Origin: Ruminococcaceae bacterium UBA1320
GTDB taxonomy: Bacteria; Bacillota; Clostridia; Oscillospirales; Ethanoligenentaceae
Reading direction: 5' to 3'
NCBI GenBank assembly: GCA_002306975.1
Contig: DBTI01000194.1
Span: 1 to 10,830, forward strand
Length of the DNA: 10,830 bases
Under the pieces are notes generated by a model. The model was not told where the DNA came from and did not search any database. It saw only the letters and a list, made by a program, of their open reading frames with translations. Shown here in pieces: positions 1-5,932 of this stretch (position 1 is the stretch's first letter; each line of letters begins with the position of its first letter). Position numbers and translations under genes: made by a program.

Positions 1-387
1 ATCAAAACCGAAGTTGCCGCGATTGCCTCCAGTGTCGGTGTCGGAGCCACAAACTTCACTACCGGCCCAGTCCTGAAAGATCCGATTGTTCTTACTATTC
101 AGTCGCAGGTATTAAACAATACCGGCACAGCTAGAACTGCATTTGTAAGATTATTTAATACTTCAACATCCCCTAAGAGCCTACTTTCATTGGCAACACT
201 TACAATTCAAGCTTTTTCCGCTTCTGTTACAGTTTTTTCAATTGTCACGCCGACAATGTATGAAGTACAATTCTCAGGTATTGGCCAAGGTGTTTATGCT
301 TATACTGCAGGAGCAAGCATTGCGTCAGTCTTGTCTCCATCCAATACCTTCCGTCACAGTGAACTTGTTCAGCTTATTGGTTCATGA
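1..387 (+). CDS. C-terminal part of an unidentified Ser/Thr-rich protein (5' truncated)
   Basis: The frame is open from base 1 to a TGA at 385-387, giving 128 residues with no start codon that has a ribosome binding site, so the gene almost certainly begins upstream of the window. I do not recognise the family. The residues are rich in Ser, Thr, Ala, Val and Ile, with few charges and no Cys. Alternating hydrophobic stretches (for example LTIQ, VTVF and YEVQF) suggest a beta-rich fold, as in many secreted, spore-surface or appendage proteins of clostridia. There is no transmembrane helix or sorting signal at the C-terminus. A hairpin follows 21 bases after the stop. The next gene downstream is a glycosyltransferase, so a Ser/Thr-rich surface protein as its substrate is possible, but this is only an inference from adjacency. 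Confidence 0.6.
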   Translation: MKTEVAAIASSVGVGATNFTTGPVLKDPIVLTIQSQVLNNTGTARTAFVRLFNTSTSPKSLLSLATLTIQAFSASVTVFSIVTPTMYEVQFSGIGQGVYAYTAGASIASVLSPSNTFRHSELVQLIGS

Positions 388-408
388 TTTTAAATCTATA
401 AGTGAAAA

Positions 409-436
409 GGGCAGAGCCTCGTAAAAGGCTCTGCCC
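409..436 (+). terminator. Hairpin, probable terminator of the gene ending at 387
   Basis: Perfect 10-bp GC-rich inverted repeat, GGGCAGAGCC (409-418) with GGCTCTGCCC (427-436), and an 8-base loop. An A-run precedes it. The following bases (GCTGCTTAACC) do not form a clear T-tract, so it is a less than ideal intrinsic terminator on the + strand. The AAAA at 405-408 would give a short U-tract on the minus strand. Confidence 0.6.
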
Positions 437-583
437 GCTGCTTAACCTCTACTTATTATGTACGCTTTATCGTTTATATAAATTTTTTTGCACTTAATTA
501 TCGGTTTTACTGCAAAGTTCATTTTGCCGCCGCAAGTAAGCTCCTTTATTTGTATTTACGTCACGCGGAATGGAGGTTAAACC

Positions 584-1663
584 ATGGTAACAATTAGCCT
601 TTGCATGATCGTTAAAAACGAAGAGTATACTCTGGGCAGATGCCTCGAGTGTGTTAAAGATATCGTTGATGAAATAAATATAGTTGACACCGGCTCTGAT
701 GACAGTACAAAGAAAATTGCCGCTCGATATACAAAGAATGTTTTTGATTTTGAATGGATTGACGATTTTGCTGCCGCCAGAAATTTTGCCTTTTCAAAGG
801 CGACAAAGGACTATATTTTCTGGCTTGACGCGGATGACATTTTGCTTGACATTGATATTGTAAAGTTCAAACACCTTAAAAGCGCAATTGACCCATCAAT
901 CGATGTCGTTATGTTTAAATACAACTTGGGGGTTGACAAAGAAAACGACCCAACTTGTACTTATTATAGAGAACGCCTTTTAAAAAGGAGTATGGGCTTT
1001 GTCTGGAACGACCCTGTTCATGAATACATTGCAATTGACGGGAAAATTGTTTCCACTGATATTGCGGTAACACACAAAAGAATACACCCGGTGACGGATA
1101 GGAACCTTAAAATTTTTGAAAAAATGATTAATGACGGTAAAGCGTTAAGTGACAGAAACACATTTTATTACGCACGTGAACTTTGCAGTAGCAAAAGATT
1201 TGACGATGCCATCATCTATTTCAACAAGTTTCTTGATTCGCAGGGCGGGCTTATGTCTAACTATGTTGACGCAAGCATTGACCTTTACAGTTGCTATAAA
1301 ACAAAAAGTGATATGAAAAATGCCCTTCGCGCCTTGCTTCGCAGCTTTGAGCACGGAACACCGCGGGCAGAAGTCTGCTGCCAGATCGGATACTATTATA
1401 AAAATCTTAGCGACTACCAGACGGCTATTTTCTGGTTTAAGCTTGCCGCGGAAATAGAAAAGCCTGTCGGCTGGGGATCGGTGTTGCACGACTGCTACGG
1501 CTATATGCCAAATATGGAACTTTGCTCCTGCTATTATAGAACAGGCAAAATTGAAGAAGCCTTAAAATACAACAACAAAGCCGGAAAATTCAAAAAAGGC
1601 GACCCGATGGTTTTGCATAACCGCGAGTTTCTTAAAGGTTTATTGAGTATAGAAAAAAATTAA
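584..1663 (+). CDS. Family 2 glycosyltransferase with C-terminal TPR-like repeats
   Basis: This 359-residue cytosolic enzyme has an N-terminal GT-A fold (about 1-170) and a helical repeat tail (about 185-340). The opening segment SLCMIVKNEE is the typical first strand of GT2 enzymes. DTGSDDST (35-42) is the nucleotide-sugar loop, and WLDADD (80-85) carries the metal-binding DXD motif. DPVHE at 143-147 matches a motif often seen in this subgroup. Helical pairs such as YYARELCSSKRFDDAIIYF and LCSCYYRTGKIEEALKYN look like tetratricopeptide repeats. Relatives of this architecture include the SunS-type S-glycosyltransferases and enzymes that modify surface proteins. Sugar donor and acceptor cannot be read from sequence. 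The start is supported by GGAGG at 572-576, 7 bases before ATG. It appears monocistronic, ends at the shared terminator near 1773-1810, and has no signal peptide or membrane segment. Confidence 0.88.
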   Translation: MVTISLCMIVKNEEYTLGRCLECVKDIVDEINIVDTGSDDSTKKIAARYTKNVFDFEWIDDFAAARNFAFSKATKDYIFWLDADDILLDIDIVKFKHLKSAIDPSIDVVMFKYNLGVDKENDPTCTYYRERLLKRSMGFVWNDPVHEYIAIDGKIVSTDIAVTHKRIHPVTDRNLKIFEKMINDGKALSDRNTFYYARELCSSKRFDDAIIYFNKFLDSQGGLMSNYVDASIDLYSCYKTKSDMKNALRALLRSFEHGTPRAEVCCQIGYYYKNLSDYQTAIFWFKLAAEIEKPVGWGSVLHDCYGYMPNMELCSCYYRTGKIEEALKYNNKAGKFKKGDPMVLHNREFLKGLLSIEKN

Positions 1664-1697
1664 AATTTGCATTTTCCGTTTCAAGCAAGAGGTTATC

Positions 1698-1729
1698 TCC
1701 CCGCCGAAACAGATGATCTCCGGCAGGGA
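1698..1729. other. Imperfect hairpin of unknown role in the convergent intergenic region
   Basis: TCCCCGCCG (1698-1706) can pair with CGGCAGGGA (1721-1729) with one mismatch around a 14-base loop. That loop itself contains the dyad AGATGATCT. No T-run follows on either strand, so it is not a convincing terminator. It may be part of the 3' untranslated region of the glycosyltransferase mRNA. Confidence 0.3.
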
Positions 1730-1772
1730 AATATCAAAACTATTCCGCTCTTATTTTAAGCGGTGAAACTAA

Positions 1773-1810
1773 AAAAGCAGCCGCGAACCTGTTTTTTCGC
1801 GGCTGCTTTT
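1773..1810. terminator. Bidirectional intrinsic terminator between convergent genes
   Basis: A 14-bp perfect inverted repeat (1773-1786 with 1797-1810) has the GC core GCAGCCGCGA, a 10-base loop, an A-run on the left (1771-1776) and T-rich sequence on the right (TTTTGATTTT). It can therefore stop transcripts from the glycosyltransferase (+) and from the ACT/metallo-beta-lactamase gene (-), whose stop codon lies only 5 bases away. The minus-strand U-tract (six) is the better one. Confidence 0.85.
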
Positions 1811-1814
1811 GATT

Positions 1815-3296
1815 TTATGATTTCATGCTTACTAATTTGCCGTCTGATAATTCAGAAACCGGTCCGTGGCCGCCACAGACAATGCAGGGTTTGTTATTCT
1901 TCTTTGTAATGTCAAAAATCAACTTGTTCGCCTGTTTTCTCATTTCCTTGGCCTTTTGGGAATCGACATTTACGCTTTTCATTAAATACGGCGCGAGGGA
2001 ATTAAACTCCGCCCTTTCCTGAGAAAAGCCGTTTATATTAACGAGAATATCCCCTGTGAAAACCACGCCCGCCTTTTCGCAGGCGTAGACCATCTCACCG
2101 TTAACATGACCCCCGCTGCCCTCATAAATCATAAATTCAAGATCACCAACCGTCATTTTCGCTATGTTAATAAGCTCATCGTGTTCCTCCGGCGTACCGC
2201 TGTCAAAAATTTTAATGCTGTCAATTTCCGGCGGCATATATCCCGATATTATACGGCTGACTTTACTGTAGCCAAGGCGCAGCTCGGTGTTCTCTCGATA
2301 ATCTGGCAGCCCTTGAACCTGTCTTTGCAGGCTCTGGGCGCTTTTTCGATTTAAATAAAGCGGTGCGTTTTTTATTTTAGACAAAAGCCCACAGTGATCA
2401 ACGTCGGCGTGGGTTATATATATGCGTTTTTTCCTGTTATCCCAATCTGCAAAAAGCCCCTTGAAAACCCGCTGCATTTCATCGGCGTATATTGCGTACC
2501 CCGTGTCGATCAGCACAAGCTCGTCGGGCACTTCAAGCACATAGGTATTACTTCCGCAGAACGGCTCGATACTATACAATATTACCGCATCGCTGATTTT
2601 CAGCTTTTCGATGTCAACTTTATAATTTTCGCCGCGGTTGCTGCTTACAAAATAAGCGAACCGCTTAATATAGTCAAATACCCTGCCCGCGTCCTCGCCC
2701 TCCGCCTGAAGCACCTGAAGAATTCTATTTGATTCTGAAATAAATTCCATGGTGTTTTCCGTGCTCAGATTAAGCAGCTTCTGCATCTCGTTGGCAAGCC
2801 TGATATAAAAAACGGTGTTATCGAGGTTTTCTTCCGAATCATCGCATTCTATAATGTCAATCTGATAAATTTTACTTATTTCATCAAGCAGGGTTTTTAT
2901 TACCTTTGGATTTTCTATCAACATACCAATTTTGAAATTTTGATAAGCCCCGTCTGTTGCGCTGGAGTTCAGGTAAGATATATTAATTTCATATTTATTC
3001 AATATTTCAAGCACAGGCATAACTGCGCCTGGTCTGTCCGGAATTTTTACCGTGACCTCAATGACCCTGATCTCTGTAATCTTATCGTTTATATATCCGA
3101 TTTCTAGCAGAGCGTTTTCGATATCGCCCAGATTTTCTTCGGTTGCTACAACATCTATAAAGAGCATATGCAGGTCTATCGCCTTGTTATAGCTCACGCG
3201 TACAATGTTACCCTTGCTTTGCGCAATGATTTTTGACGCAAGAAGAAAAGCACCTGCTTTATCCGGCATTGTTGTGACAAAAGACTTTCGCGGCAT
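1815..3296 (-). CDS. Two ACT domains fused to a metallo-beta-lactamase-fold hydrolase domain
   Basis: The product has 493 residues. Two ACT-like small-molecule-binding domains lie at about 4-75 and 78-150; both carry the P-D-[KR]-[AP]-G turn (PDKAG at 11-15, PDRPG at 86-90) typical of amino-acid-binding ACT folds. A helical linker (about 155-225) follows, then a metallo-beta-lactamase fold (about 235-485). Its metal motifs are H296-A-D-V-D300-H301 (a variant of HxHxDH with Asp for the second His), G395-G-H397, T414-G-D416 and G475-G-H477. It has no signal peptide, so it is a cytosolic hydrolase possibly gated by a ligand. The substrate is unknown. The frame is open upstream to another ATG at 3422, but I chose ATG 3296: GAGGGG stands 7 bases before it, the first ACT domain begins right there, and the promoter at 3333-3341 lies inside the longer version. 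The Asp-for-His variant also occurs in other families of the fold, such as the ComEC hydrolase domain. Confidence 0.85.
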   Translation of the reverse strand: MPRKSFVTTMPDKAGAFLLASKIIAQSKGNIVRVSYNKAIDLHMLFIDVVATEENLGDIENALLEIGYINDKITEIRVIEVTVKIPDRPGAVMPVLEILNKYEINISYLNSSATDGAYQNFKIGMLIENPKVIKTLLDEISKIYQIDIIECDDSEENLDNTVFYIRLANEMQKLLNLSTENTMEFISESNRILQVLQAEGEDAGRVFDYIKRFAYFVSSNRGENYKVDIEKLKISDAVILYSIEPFCGSNTYVLEVPDELVLIDTGYAIYADEMQRVFKGLFADWDNRKKRIYITHADVDHCGLLSKIKNAPLYLNRKSAQSLQRQVQGLPDYRENTELRLGYSKVSRIISGYMPPEIDSIKIFDSGTPEEHDELINIAKMTVGDLEFMIYEGSGGHVNGEMVYACEKAGVVFTGDILVNINGFSQERAEFNSLAPYLMKSVNVDSQKAKEMRKQANKLIFDITKKNNKPCIVCGGHGPVSELSDGKLVSMKS

Positions 3297-3332
3297 TTTA
3301 ATTCCCCTCTGAAATGTAATTCTTTTATCTTG

Positions 3333-3341
3333 ATTATAGCA
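3333..3341 (-). promoter_or_regulatory. Extended -10 promoter for the ACT/metallo-beta-lactamase gene
   Basis: Read on the minus strand the sequence is TGC-TATAAT, a perfect -10 hexamer (3338 to 3333) preceded by the TGn extension. No good -35 sits at 17 bases; a TTGTGA lies at 19. The predicted transcript begins about 30 bases upstream of ATG 3296, which supports that start codon over 3422. Confidence 0.6.
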
Positions 3342-3424
3342 CAGCGGCATTTCAAAATCACAATTATATTTAAATTTATCGGTTTCCACAAAATTTTCGA
3401 AGTAACTGCCTTTACAACTCACAC

Positions 3425-3453
3425 TTTACAAGGGTAATCTGTTTTGCTATAAT
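3425..3453 (+). promoter_or_regulatory. Sigma-A-type promoter of the tRNA-Arg gene
   Basis: TTTACA (3425-3430), a 17-base spacer and TATAAT (3448-3453), with TGC immediately before the -10 as an extended element. This is a near-consensus housekeeping promoter. The expected start of transcription near 3460 leaves a short leader before the mature tRNA at 3479. Confidence 0.8.
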
Positions 3454-3478
3454 TAGGCTTGTGCTATTTTAAATATTT

Positions 3479-3555
3479 GCGTCTGTAGCTCAGTTGGATA
3501 GAGCGTTAGACTCCGACTCTAAAGGTCGCAGGTTCGATTCCTGTCAGGCGCACCA
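3479..3555 (+). tRNA. tRNA-Arg, anticodon CCG
   Basis: A complete cloverleaf can be drawn. The acceptor stem is GCGTCTG (3479-3485) with CAGGCGC (3545-3551), with one T-G pair. The D-arm is GCTC/GAGC, the anticodon stem TTAGA/TCTAA closes the loop CTCCGAC, and the T-arm is GCAGG/CCTGT with loop TTCGATT. The third to fifth loop bases are CCG, reading the arginine codon CGG. The discriminator base is A, and CCA is encoded (3553-3555). It stands alone with its own promoter. Confidence 0.96.
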
Positions 3556-3557
3556 CA

Positions 3558-3605
3558 AGCAATAGCCCATGAAGCCACATAAATCTGGTCTCATGGGCTA
3601 TTGCT
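3558..3605 (+). terminator. Long hairpin directly after the tRNA
   Basis: A perfect 15-bp inverted repeat, AGCAATAGCCCATGA (3558-3572) with TCATGGGCTATTGCT (3591-3605), has an 18-base loop and starts 3 bases after the CCA. The following ATTTCTTTACC is only partly T-rich. It probably acts as a weak terminator or a processing boundary for the tRNA transcript, backed up by the stronger terminator at 3738. Confidence 0.55.
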
Positions 3606-3684
3606 ATTTCTTTACCAGTACCACGTTTTATCATGGCCTTTGCTTTGGCGCACATTTATTCAAAAGCATGATAACAACCTTTAA

Positions 3685-3707
3685 TCCGATTACCGTCAGG
3701 CACACCA
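3685..3707 (+). repeat. Degenerate direct repeat of the tRNA-Arg 3' end
   Basis: Aligned without gaps to 3533-3555 (T-loop to CCA of the tRNA), 19 of 23 bases match, including GTCAGGC and the terminal CACACCA. The resemblance continues past the CCA: TGAAGCCACAT occurs at 3570-3580 and again at 3718-3728. The 5' side of the T-stem and the rest of a cloverleaf are missing, so this is a fragment, not a second tRNA. It may be a leftover attachment-type duplication or a decayed tandem tRNA copy. Confidence 0.6.
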
Positions 3708-3737
3708 CCAGTTGCACTGAAGCCACATTGTGGCTCG

Positions 3738-3768
3738 CGCCCATAGCATTGTGCTATGGGCGTTTTTT
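3738..3768 (+). terminator. Strong intrinsic terminator
   Basis: CGCCCATAGCA (3738-3748) pairs perfectly with TGCTATGGGCG (3752-3762) around a 3-base loop and is followed directly by six T residues (3763-3768). A smaller 6-bp hairpin (AGCCAC/GTGGCT, 3721-3735) stands just before it. It would end any tRNA read-through and insulates the padR promoter 40 bases downstream. Confidence 0.9.
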
Positions 3769-3807
3769 GTTATGTAAAAATAAAAACACATTATTTTAAA
3801 AATTACT

Positions 3808-3836
3808 TTGACAGGCAGAATAATCTGTGATATCAT
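3808..3836 (+). promoter_or_regulatory. Sigma-A promoter of the padR operon
   Basis: Perfect -35 TTGACA (3808-3813), 17-base spacer, -10 TATCAT (3831-3836), one mismatch from consensus. Transcription is predicted to start near 3843, inside the first of the tandem repeats, so a bound repressor would block initiation. An ATG overlapping the -35 (3808 region) is therefore not a real start. Confidence 0.8.
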
Positions 3837-3840
3837 TATT

Positions 3841-3900
3841 CTATCAGATAGAGTAATGTCTGATAGTGCTCTATCAAACAGTAGTATTTCTGACAGAGCA
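3841..3900 (+). promoter_or_regulatory. Four tandem operator-like repeats, 15-bp period
   Basis: The 8-bp motif TCWGAYAG recurs four times at exactly 15-bp steps: TCAGATAG (3844), TCTGATAG (3859), TCAAACAG (3874) and TCTGACAG (3889). The first lies in the 13-base dyad TCTATCAGATAGA (3840-3852), and TGATAG/CTATCA (3861-3876) forms another inverted pair. The array fills the gap between the -10 box and the padR ribosome binding site. PadR-family proteins usually bind dyads overlapping their own promoter, so these are the likely autoregulatory sites; this is inferred from position. Confidence 0.6.
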
Positions 3901-3918
3901 ATTAAAGGAGGCACGTTA

Positions 3919-4248
3919 TTGATTAGCAGCGATATTATAAGAGGGCATCTCGACGCGATCATCCTGCGGCTGATTTGTGAAAAGGACCGCTATGGCTATG
4001 AAATTTCAAATGAAATTGCAAACCGAACCAATAATGAATTTCAAATCAAGGAAGCGACACTCTACGCAGTTTTCCAGCGGTTGGTGAAAAAGGAGCTTAT
4101 AGAGTCTTATCTTGGCGATGTATCACTTGGGGGCAGACGTCGTTACTATCGAATTACCAGCCTTGGCAGGGCTTATCTGAATGAAGAAATTCGCAACTGG
4201 CACAATGCGCGTGATATTATTGATATTTTTATGGAGGGCTTGCAATGA
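3919..4248 (+). CDS. PadR-family transcriptional regulator, TTG start
   Basis: A 109-residue winged-helix repressor, the usual length for small PadR proteins. It contains IIRGHLDAIILRLI (6-19), YGYEIS (25-30), the recognition-helix region KEATLYAVFQRLVKKELIES (44-63) and the wing GGRRRYYRITSLGRAYL (71-87), all hallmarks of the family; the C-terminal helix for dimerisation is short. The start is TTG 3919, not the in-frame upstream ATG at 3808: AGGAGG at 3906-3911 is 7 bases before TTG, the family's usual N-terminus (MISSDIIRGH) begins there, and the ATG overlaps the promoter. The stop overlaps the next gene by 4 bases (ATGA), so the two are translationally coupled. The gene probably represses its own operon through the repeats at 3841-3900. 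The inducing signal is unknown; the membrane partners encoded next are candidates to transmit it. Confidence 0.92.
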   Translation: MISSDIIRGHLDAIILRLICEKDRYGYEISNEIANRTNNEFQIKEATLYAVFQRLVKKELIESYLGDVSLGGRRRYYRITSLGRAYLNEEIRNWHNARDIIDIFMEGLQ

Positions 4249-4844
4249 ACGACATTGAAATGCAGATAAATAGGCTTTTTGAAGGGATACCGGAAAGCAA
4301 CCGCAAAGAAGAAATCAAGCAGGAGATAACTCAAAATCTCAATGAAAAGGTATCTGATCTCATGTCAAACGGGCAGTCGCGGGAAGAGGCCGTCAAGATG
4401 GCTATTGATAATTTCGGTGACATTGAGGATTTGAAACAGGAATTGGCAAGCAGCGCGAAACTTGTAAAAAGTAAAAGAATAGGGCTATCCCTCGCTTTCT
4501 CCGTTTGGGGCTCGATCCTGATTATCGCTCTTTTCCTGTTTATTAATTTTTATTACACTCCGGATGTGATCTGGTTTGTTTATCCCACATTTGCTGTCGT
4601 CTGGTGGCCGATGACAATGTTCTTTCATTGGTTTCATAATAAGAATGATCGACCTGTCGGCCTTGCCTACTCTGTTTGCAGCTATGTACTTATTATAGGT
4701 CTTGTGTTGTTTATAAATATGTATTATACACCGGGAATCATCTGGTGTGTCTACCCGGCCTTTGCTGTAATCTGGTGGCCGTTGGCTATGTTTTTTCACA
4801 GTCTGCGCCAAAAAAGCAGAAAGGATGAAGGTATAGATGATTGA
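4245..4844 (+). CDS. Membrane protein with N-terminal HAAS/DUF1700-like domain and two 2-helix repeats
   Basis: 199 residues. Residues 1-70 are a charged helical domain (MNDIEMQINRLFEGIP, then REEAVKMAIDNFGDIEDLKQEL) resembling the HAAS/DUF1700-type domain commonly encoded next to PadR regulators, where it is thought to relay signals to the regulator. Two copies of a two-helix membrane unit follow, at about 84-128 and 141-185. Each has an SVxxS-type start, a hydrophobic helix ending in an IN pair (N101, N158), a short YYTP turn and the signature IWxVYPxFAVxWWP (109-122, 166-179). The C-terminus is charged and probably cytosolic. GGAGGG at 4233-4238 precedes ATG by 6 bases. It overlaps padR by 4 bases and the next gene by 8, so the three form one operon. 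It probably links the regulator to the membrane; no enzymatic motif is visible. Confidence 0.8.
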   Translation: MNDIEMQINRLFEGIPESNRKEEIKQEITQNLNEKVSDLMSNGQSREEAVKMAIDNFGDIEDLKQELASSAKLVKSKRIGLSLAFSVWGSILIIALFLFINFYYTPDVIWFVYPTFAVVWWPMTMFFHWFHNKNDRPVGLAYSVCSYVLIIGLVLFINMYYTPGIIWCVYPAFAVIWWPLAMFFHSLRQKSRKDEGIDD

Positions 4845-5808
4845 ACCGAATAAACAAGTAAAAAGCCGACGCTATTTGACCGGTTTCTCCGTTGTCGGAA
4901 GCCTGATCACCATACTGTTTTTTGCGTTTATCAATTTTTCTACAGGGGTTCGCTTCCCCTGGTTTATATTTCCGGCCTATGCGGTGCTCTGGTGGCCGAT
5001 TTTGACAATCTTTATCGGTCGGCATTCCATGAAAATGCTTTCACTCGTCGGCAGCCTCGTTACCGTTGCTTTGTTCGTTATAATCAATTATCTGACCTCA
5101 TGGGGTTATCCATGGTTTCTCTTCCCTTCCTTTGCAATACTCTGGTGGCCTATCGCTATGCTGTTCGGTACAAAGCATCGCAAGGTGTTATCGATTGTCG
5201 GAAGCATCGTGCTCATCGCGTTCTTTATCATAACAAACTATATCACATCACCCTCCGTCATCTGGTTTTACTACGCTGTGTTTGCTGTGATCTGGTGGCC
5301 TTTAAGTGTATTATTCGCAGGCACGCACACAATCAAAGGCTACTCGGTAATCGGAGCACTCTTCATTATTGCTTTTCTCACTTTAGAAAACATCACAAAA
5401 TCGCCGTTTTGCCCGTGGGCTTTGTTAACCTATCTTCCGGTCTTGATGTGGCCGGCAGGAGTGCTGTTCGGGCGACGATTTGGTAAGCTCAGCACAGCAA
5501 TATTATGCAGCCTTGCCGGTATTATTTATTATGCGGCATTGAATATTTATGTTTTCCACGGCTTTCCGTGGGCCATTTTCCCTGCGTATGCCCTATTGTG
5601 GTGGCCGCTGGCAATTGCCTTCGCAAAGCGCGGGCATTCATTGCTTTTTTCCGCCATCGGATCTCTTATGAGCGCGGCTCTGTTTATTGCAGTCAACCTG
5701 CTTGCCTCACCGCACAATATTTGGGCGATCTACCCCATCTTTGCGCTCATATGGTGGCCGCTCACAATCTATTACTTTGTATACCGCCGCCATGAAGTCG
5801 CAAGTTAA
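4837..5808 (+). CDS. Polytopic membrane protein made of six tandem 2-helix WWP repeats
   Basis: 323 residues, consisting almost entirely of six copies of the unit found twice in the upstream gene. The Trp-Trp-Pro signature falls at residues 52-54, 103-105, 153-155, 204-206 (degenerate, MWP), 255-257 and 306-308, a period of 50-51. A conserved intramembrane Asn keeps the same period (33, 84, 134, 185, 236, 287), as does a Trp (42, 93, 143, 194, 245, 296). Each unit reads roughly S-x-V-G-S-L, hydrophobic helix with Asn, short polar turn, P-W or I-W, second helix, L-W-W-P. About 12 membrane helices are predicted, with basic loops between units (GRHSMK, GTKHRK, GRRFGK). The pattern is reminiscent of the Pfam 2TM domain but I cannot assign the family. 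There is no transport or enzyme motif. It overlaps the preceding gene by 8 bases; GAAGG at 4827-4831 is its likely ribosome site. Role unknown, perhaps an envelope sensor or channel-like partner of the PadR system. Confidence 0.8.
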   Translation: MIEPNKQVKSRRYLTGFSVVGSLITILFFAFINFSTGVRFPWFIFPAYAVLWWPILTIFIGRHSMKMLSLVGSLVTVALFVIINYLTSWGYPWFLFPSFAILWWPIAMLFGTKHRKVLSIVGSIVLIAFFIITNYITSPSVIWFYYAVFAVIWWPLSVLFAGTHTIKGYSVIGALFIIAFLTLENITKSPFCPWALLTYLPVLMWPAGVLFGRRFGKLSTAILCSLAGIIYYAALNIYVFHGFPWAIFPAYALLWWPLAIAFAKRGHSLLFSAIGSLMSAALFIAVNLLASPHNIWAIYPIFALIWWPLTIYYFVYRRHEVAS

Positions 5809-5880
5809 CCGGTTGCACCGAAGGCAAATCGCGCACACACATAAAACAACAACCCGTCAAGTAGACAGATAAAAAAATAA

Positions 5881-5932
5881 AAATATTTATGAAAGAGGGC
5901 TCTGGTAACGGAGCCCTCTTTCATAAATATTT
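5881..5932. terminator. 22-bp perfect hairpin, probable bidirectional terminator
   Basis: The arms at 5881-5902 and 5911-5932 are exactly complementary over 22 bp around the 8-base loop TGGTAACG. The core GAGGGCTC/GAGCCCTC is flanked by AT-rich arms so that the distal arm ends TTTCATAAATATTT, giving a T-rich exit. An A-rich stretch (5871-5889) precedes it and would serve as the U-tract in the other direction. It closes the padR operon. Confidence 0.8.

Noticed and set aside
3297..3422. 42-residue N-terminal extension of the ACT/metallo-beta-lactamase protein
   Set aside because: It would place the TGCTATAAT promoter inside the coding sequence, and the upstream ATG lacks the GAGGGG ribosome site found before ATG 3296.
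3631..3707. A second complete tRNA gene downstream of tRNA-Arg
   Set aside because: Only the T-loop, acceptor 3' side and CCA resemble a tRNA; the 5' acceptor strand, D-arm, anticodon arm and 5' half of the T-stem cannot be formed.
3558..3768. CRISPR-like or riboswitch-like structure from the successive hairpins after the tRNA
   Set aside because: The hairpins have different stems and no regular repeat-spacer pattern, and no aptamer motif is recognisable; terminators explain them.
3808..3918. In-frame N-terminal extension of PadR (37 residues with a repeating SDR/SDS pattern)
   Set aside because: Its ATG overlaps the TTGACA -35 box and has no ribosome site; the repeated peptide pattern is simply the translation of the 15-bp DNA repeats. 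TTG 3919 has an ideal AGGAGG and matches the family N-terminus.
4485..5025. Minus-strand ORFs opposite the WWP-repeat genes
   Set aside because: They are antisense shadows of the repeat codons, lack ribosome sites and encode low-complexity basic peptides unlike real proteins.
4992..5872. Plus-strand ORFs in other frames within the six-repeat gene
   Set aside because: Overlapping out-of-frame reading with Cys/Arg/His-rich composition and no ribosome sites; the main frame has clear protein-level periodicity.
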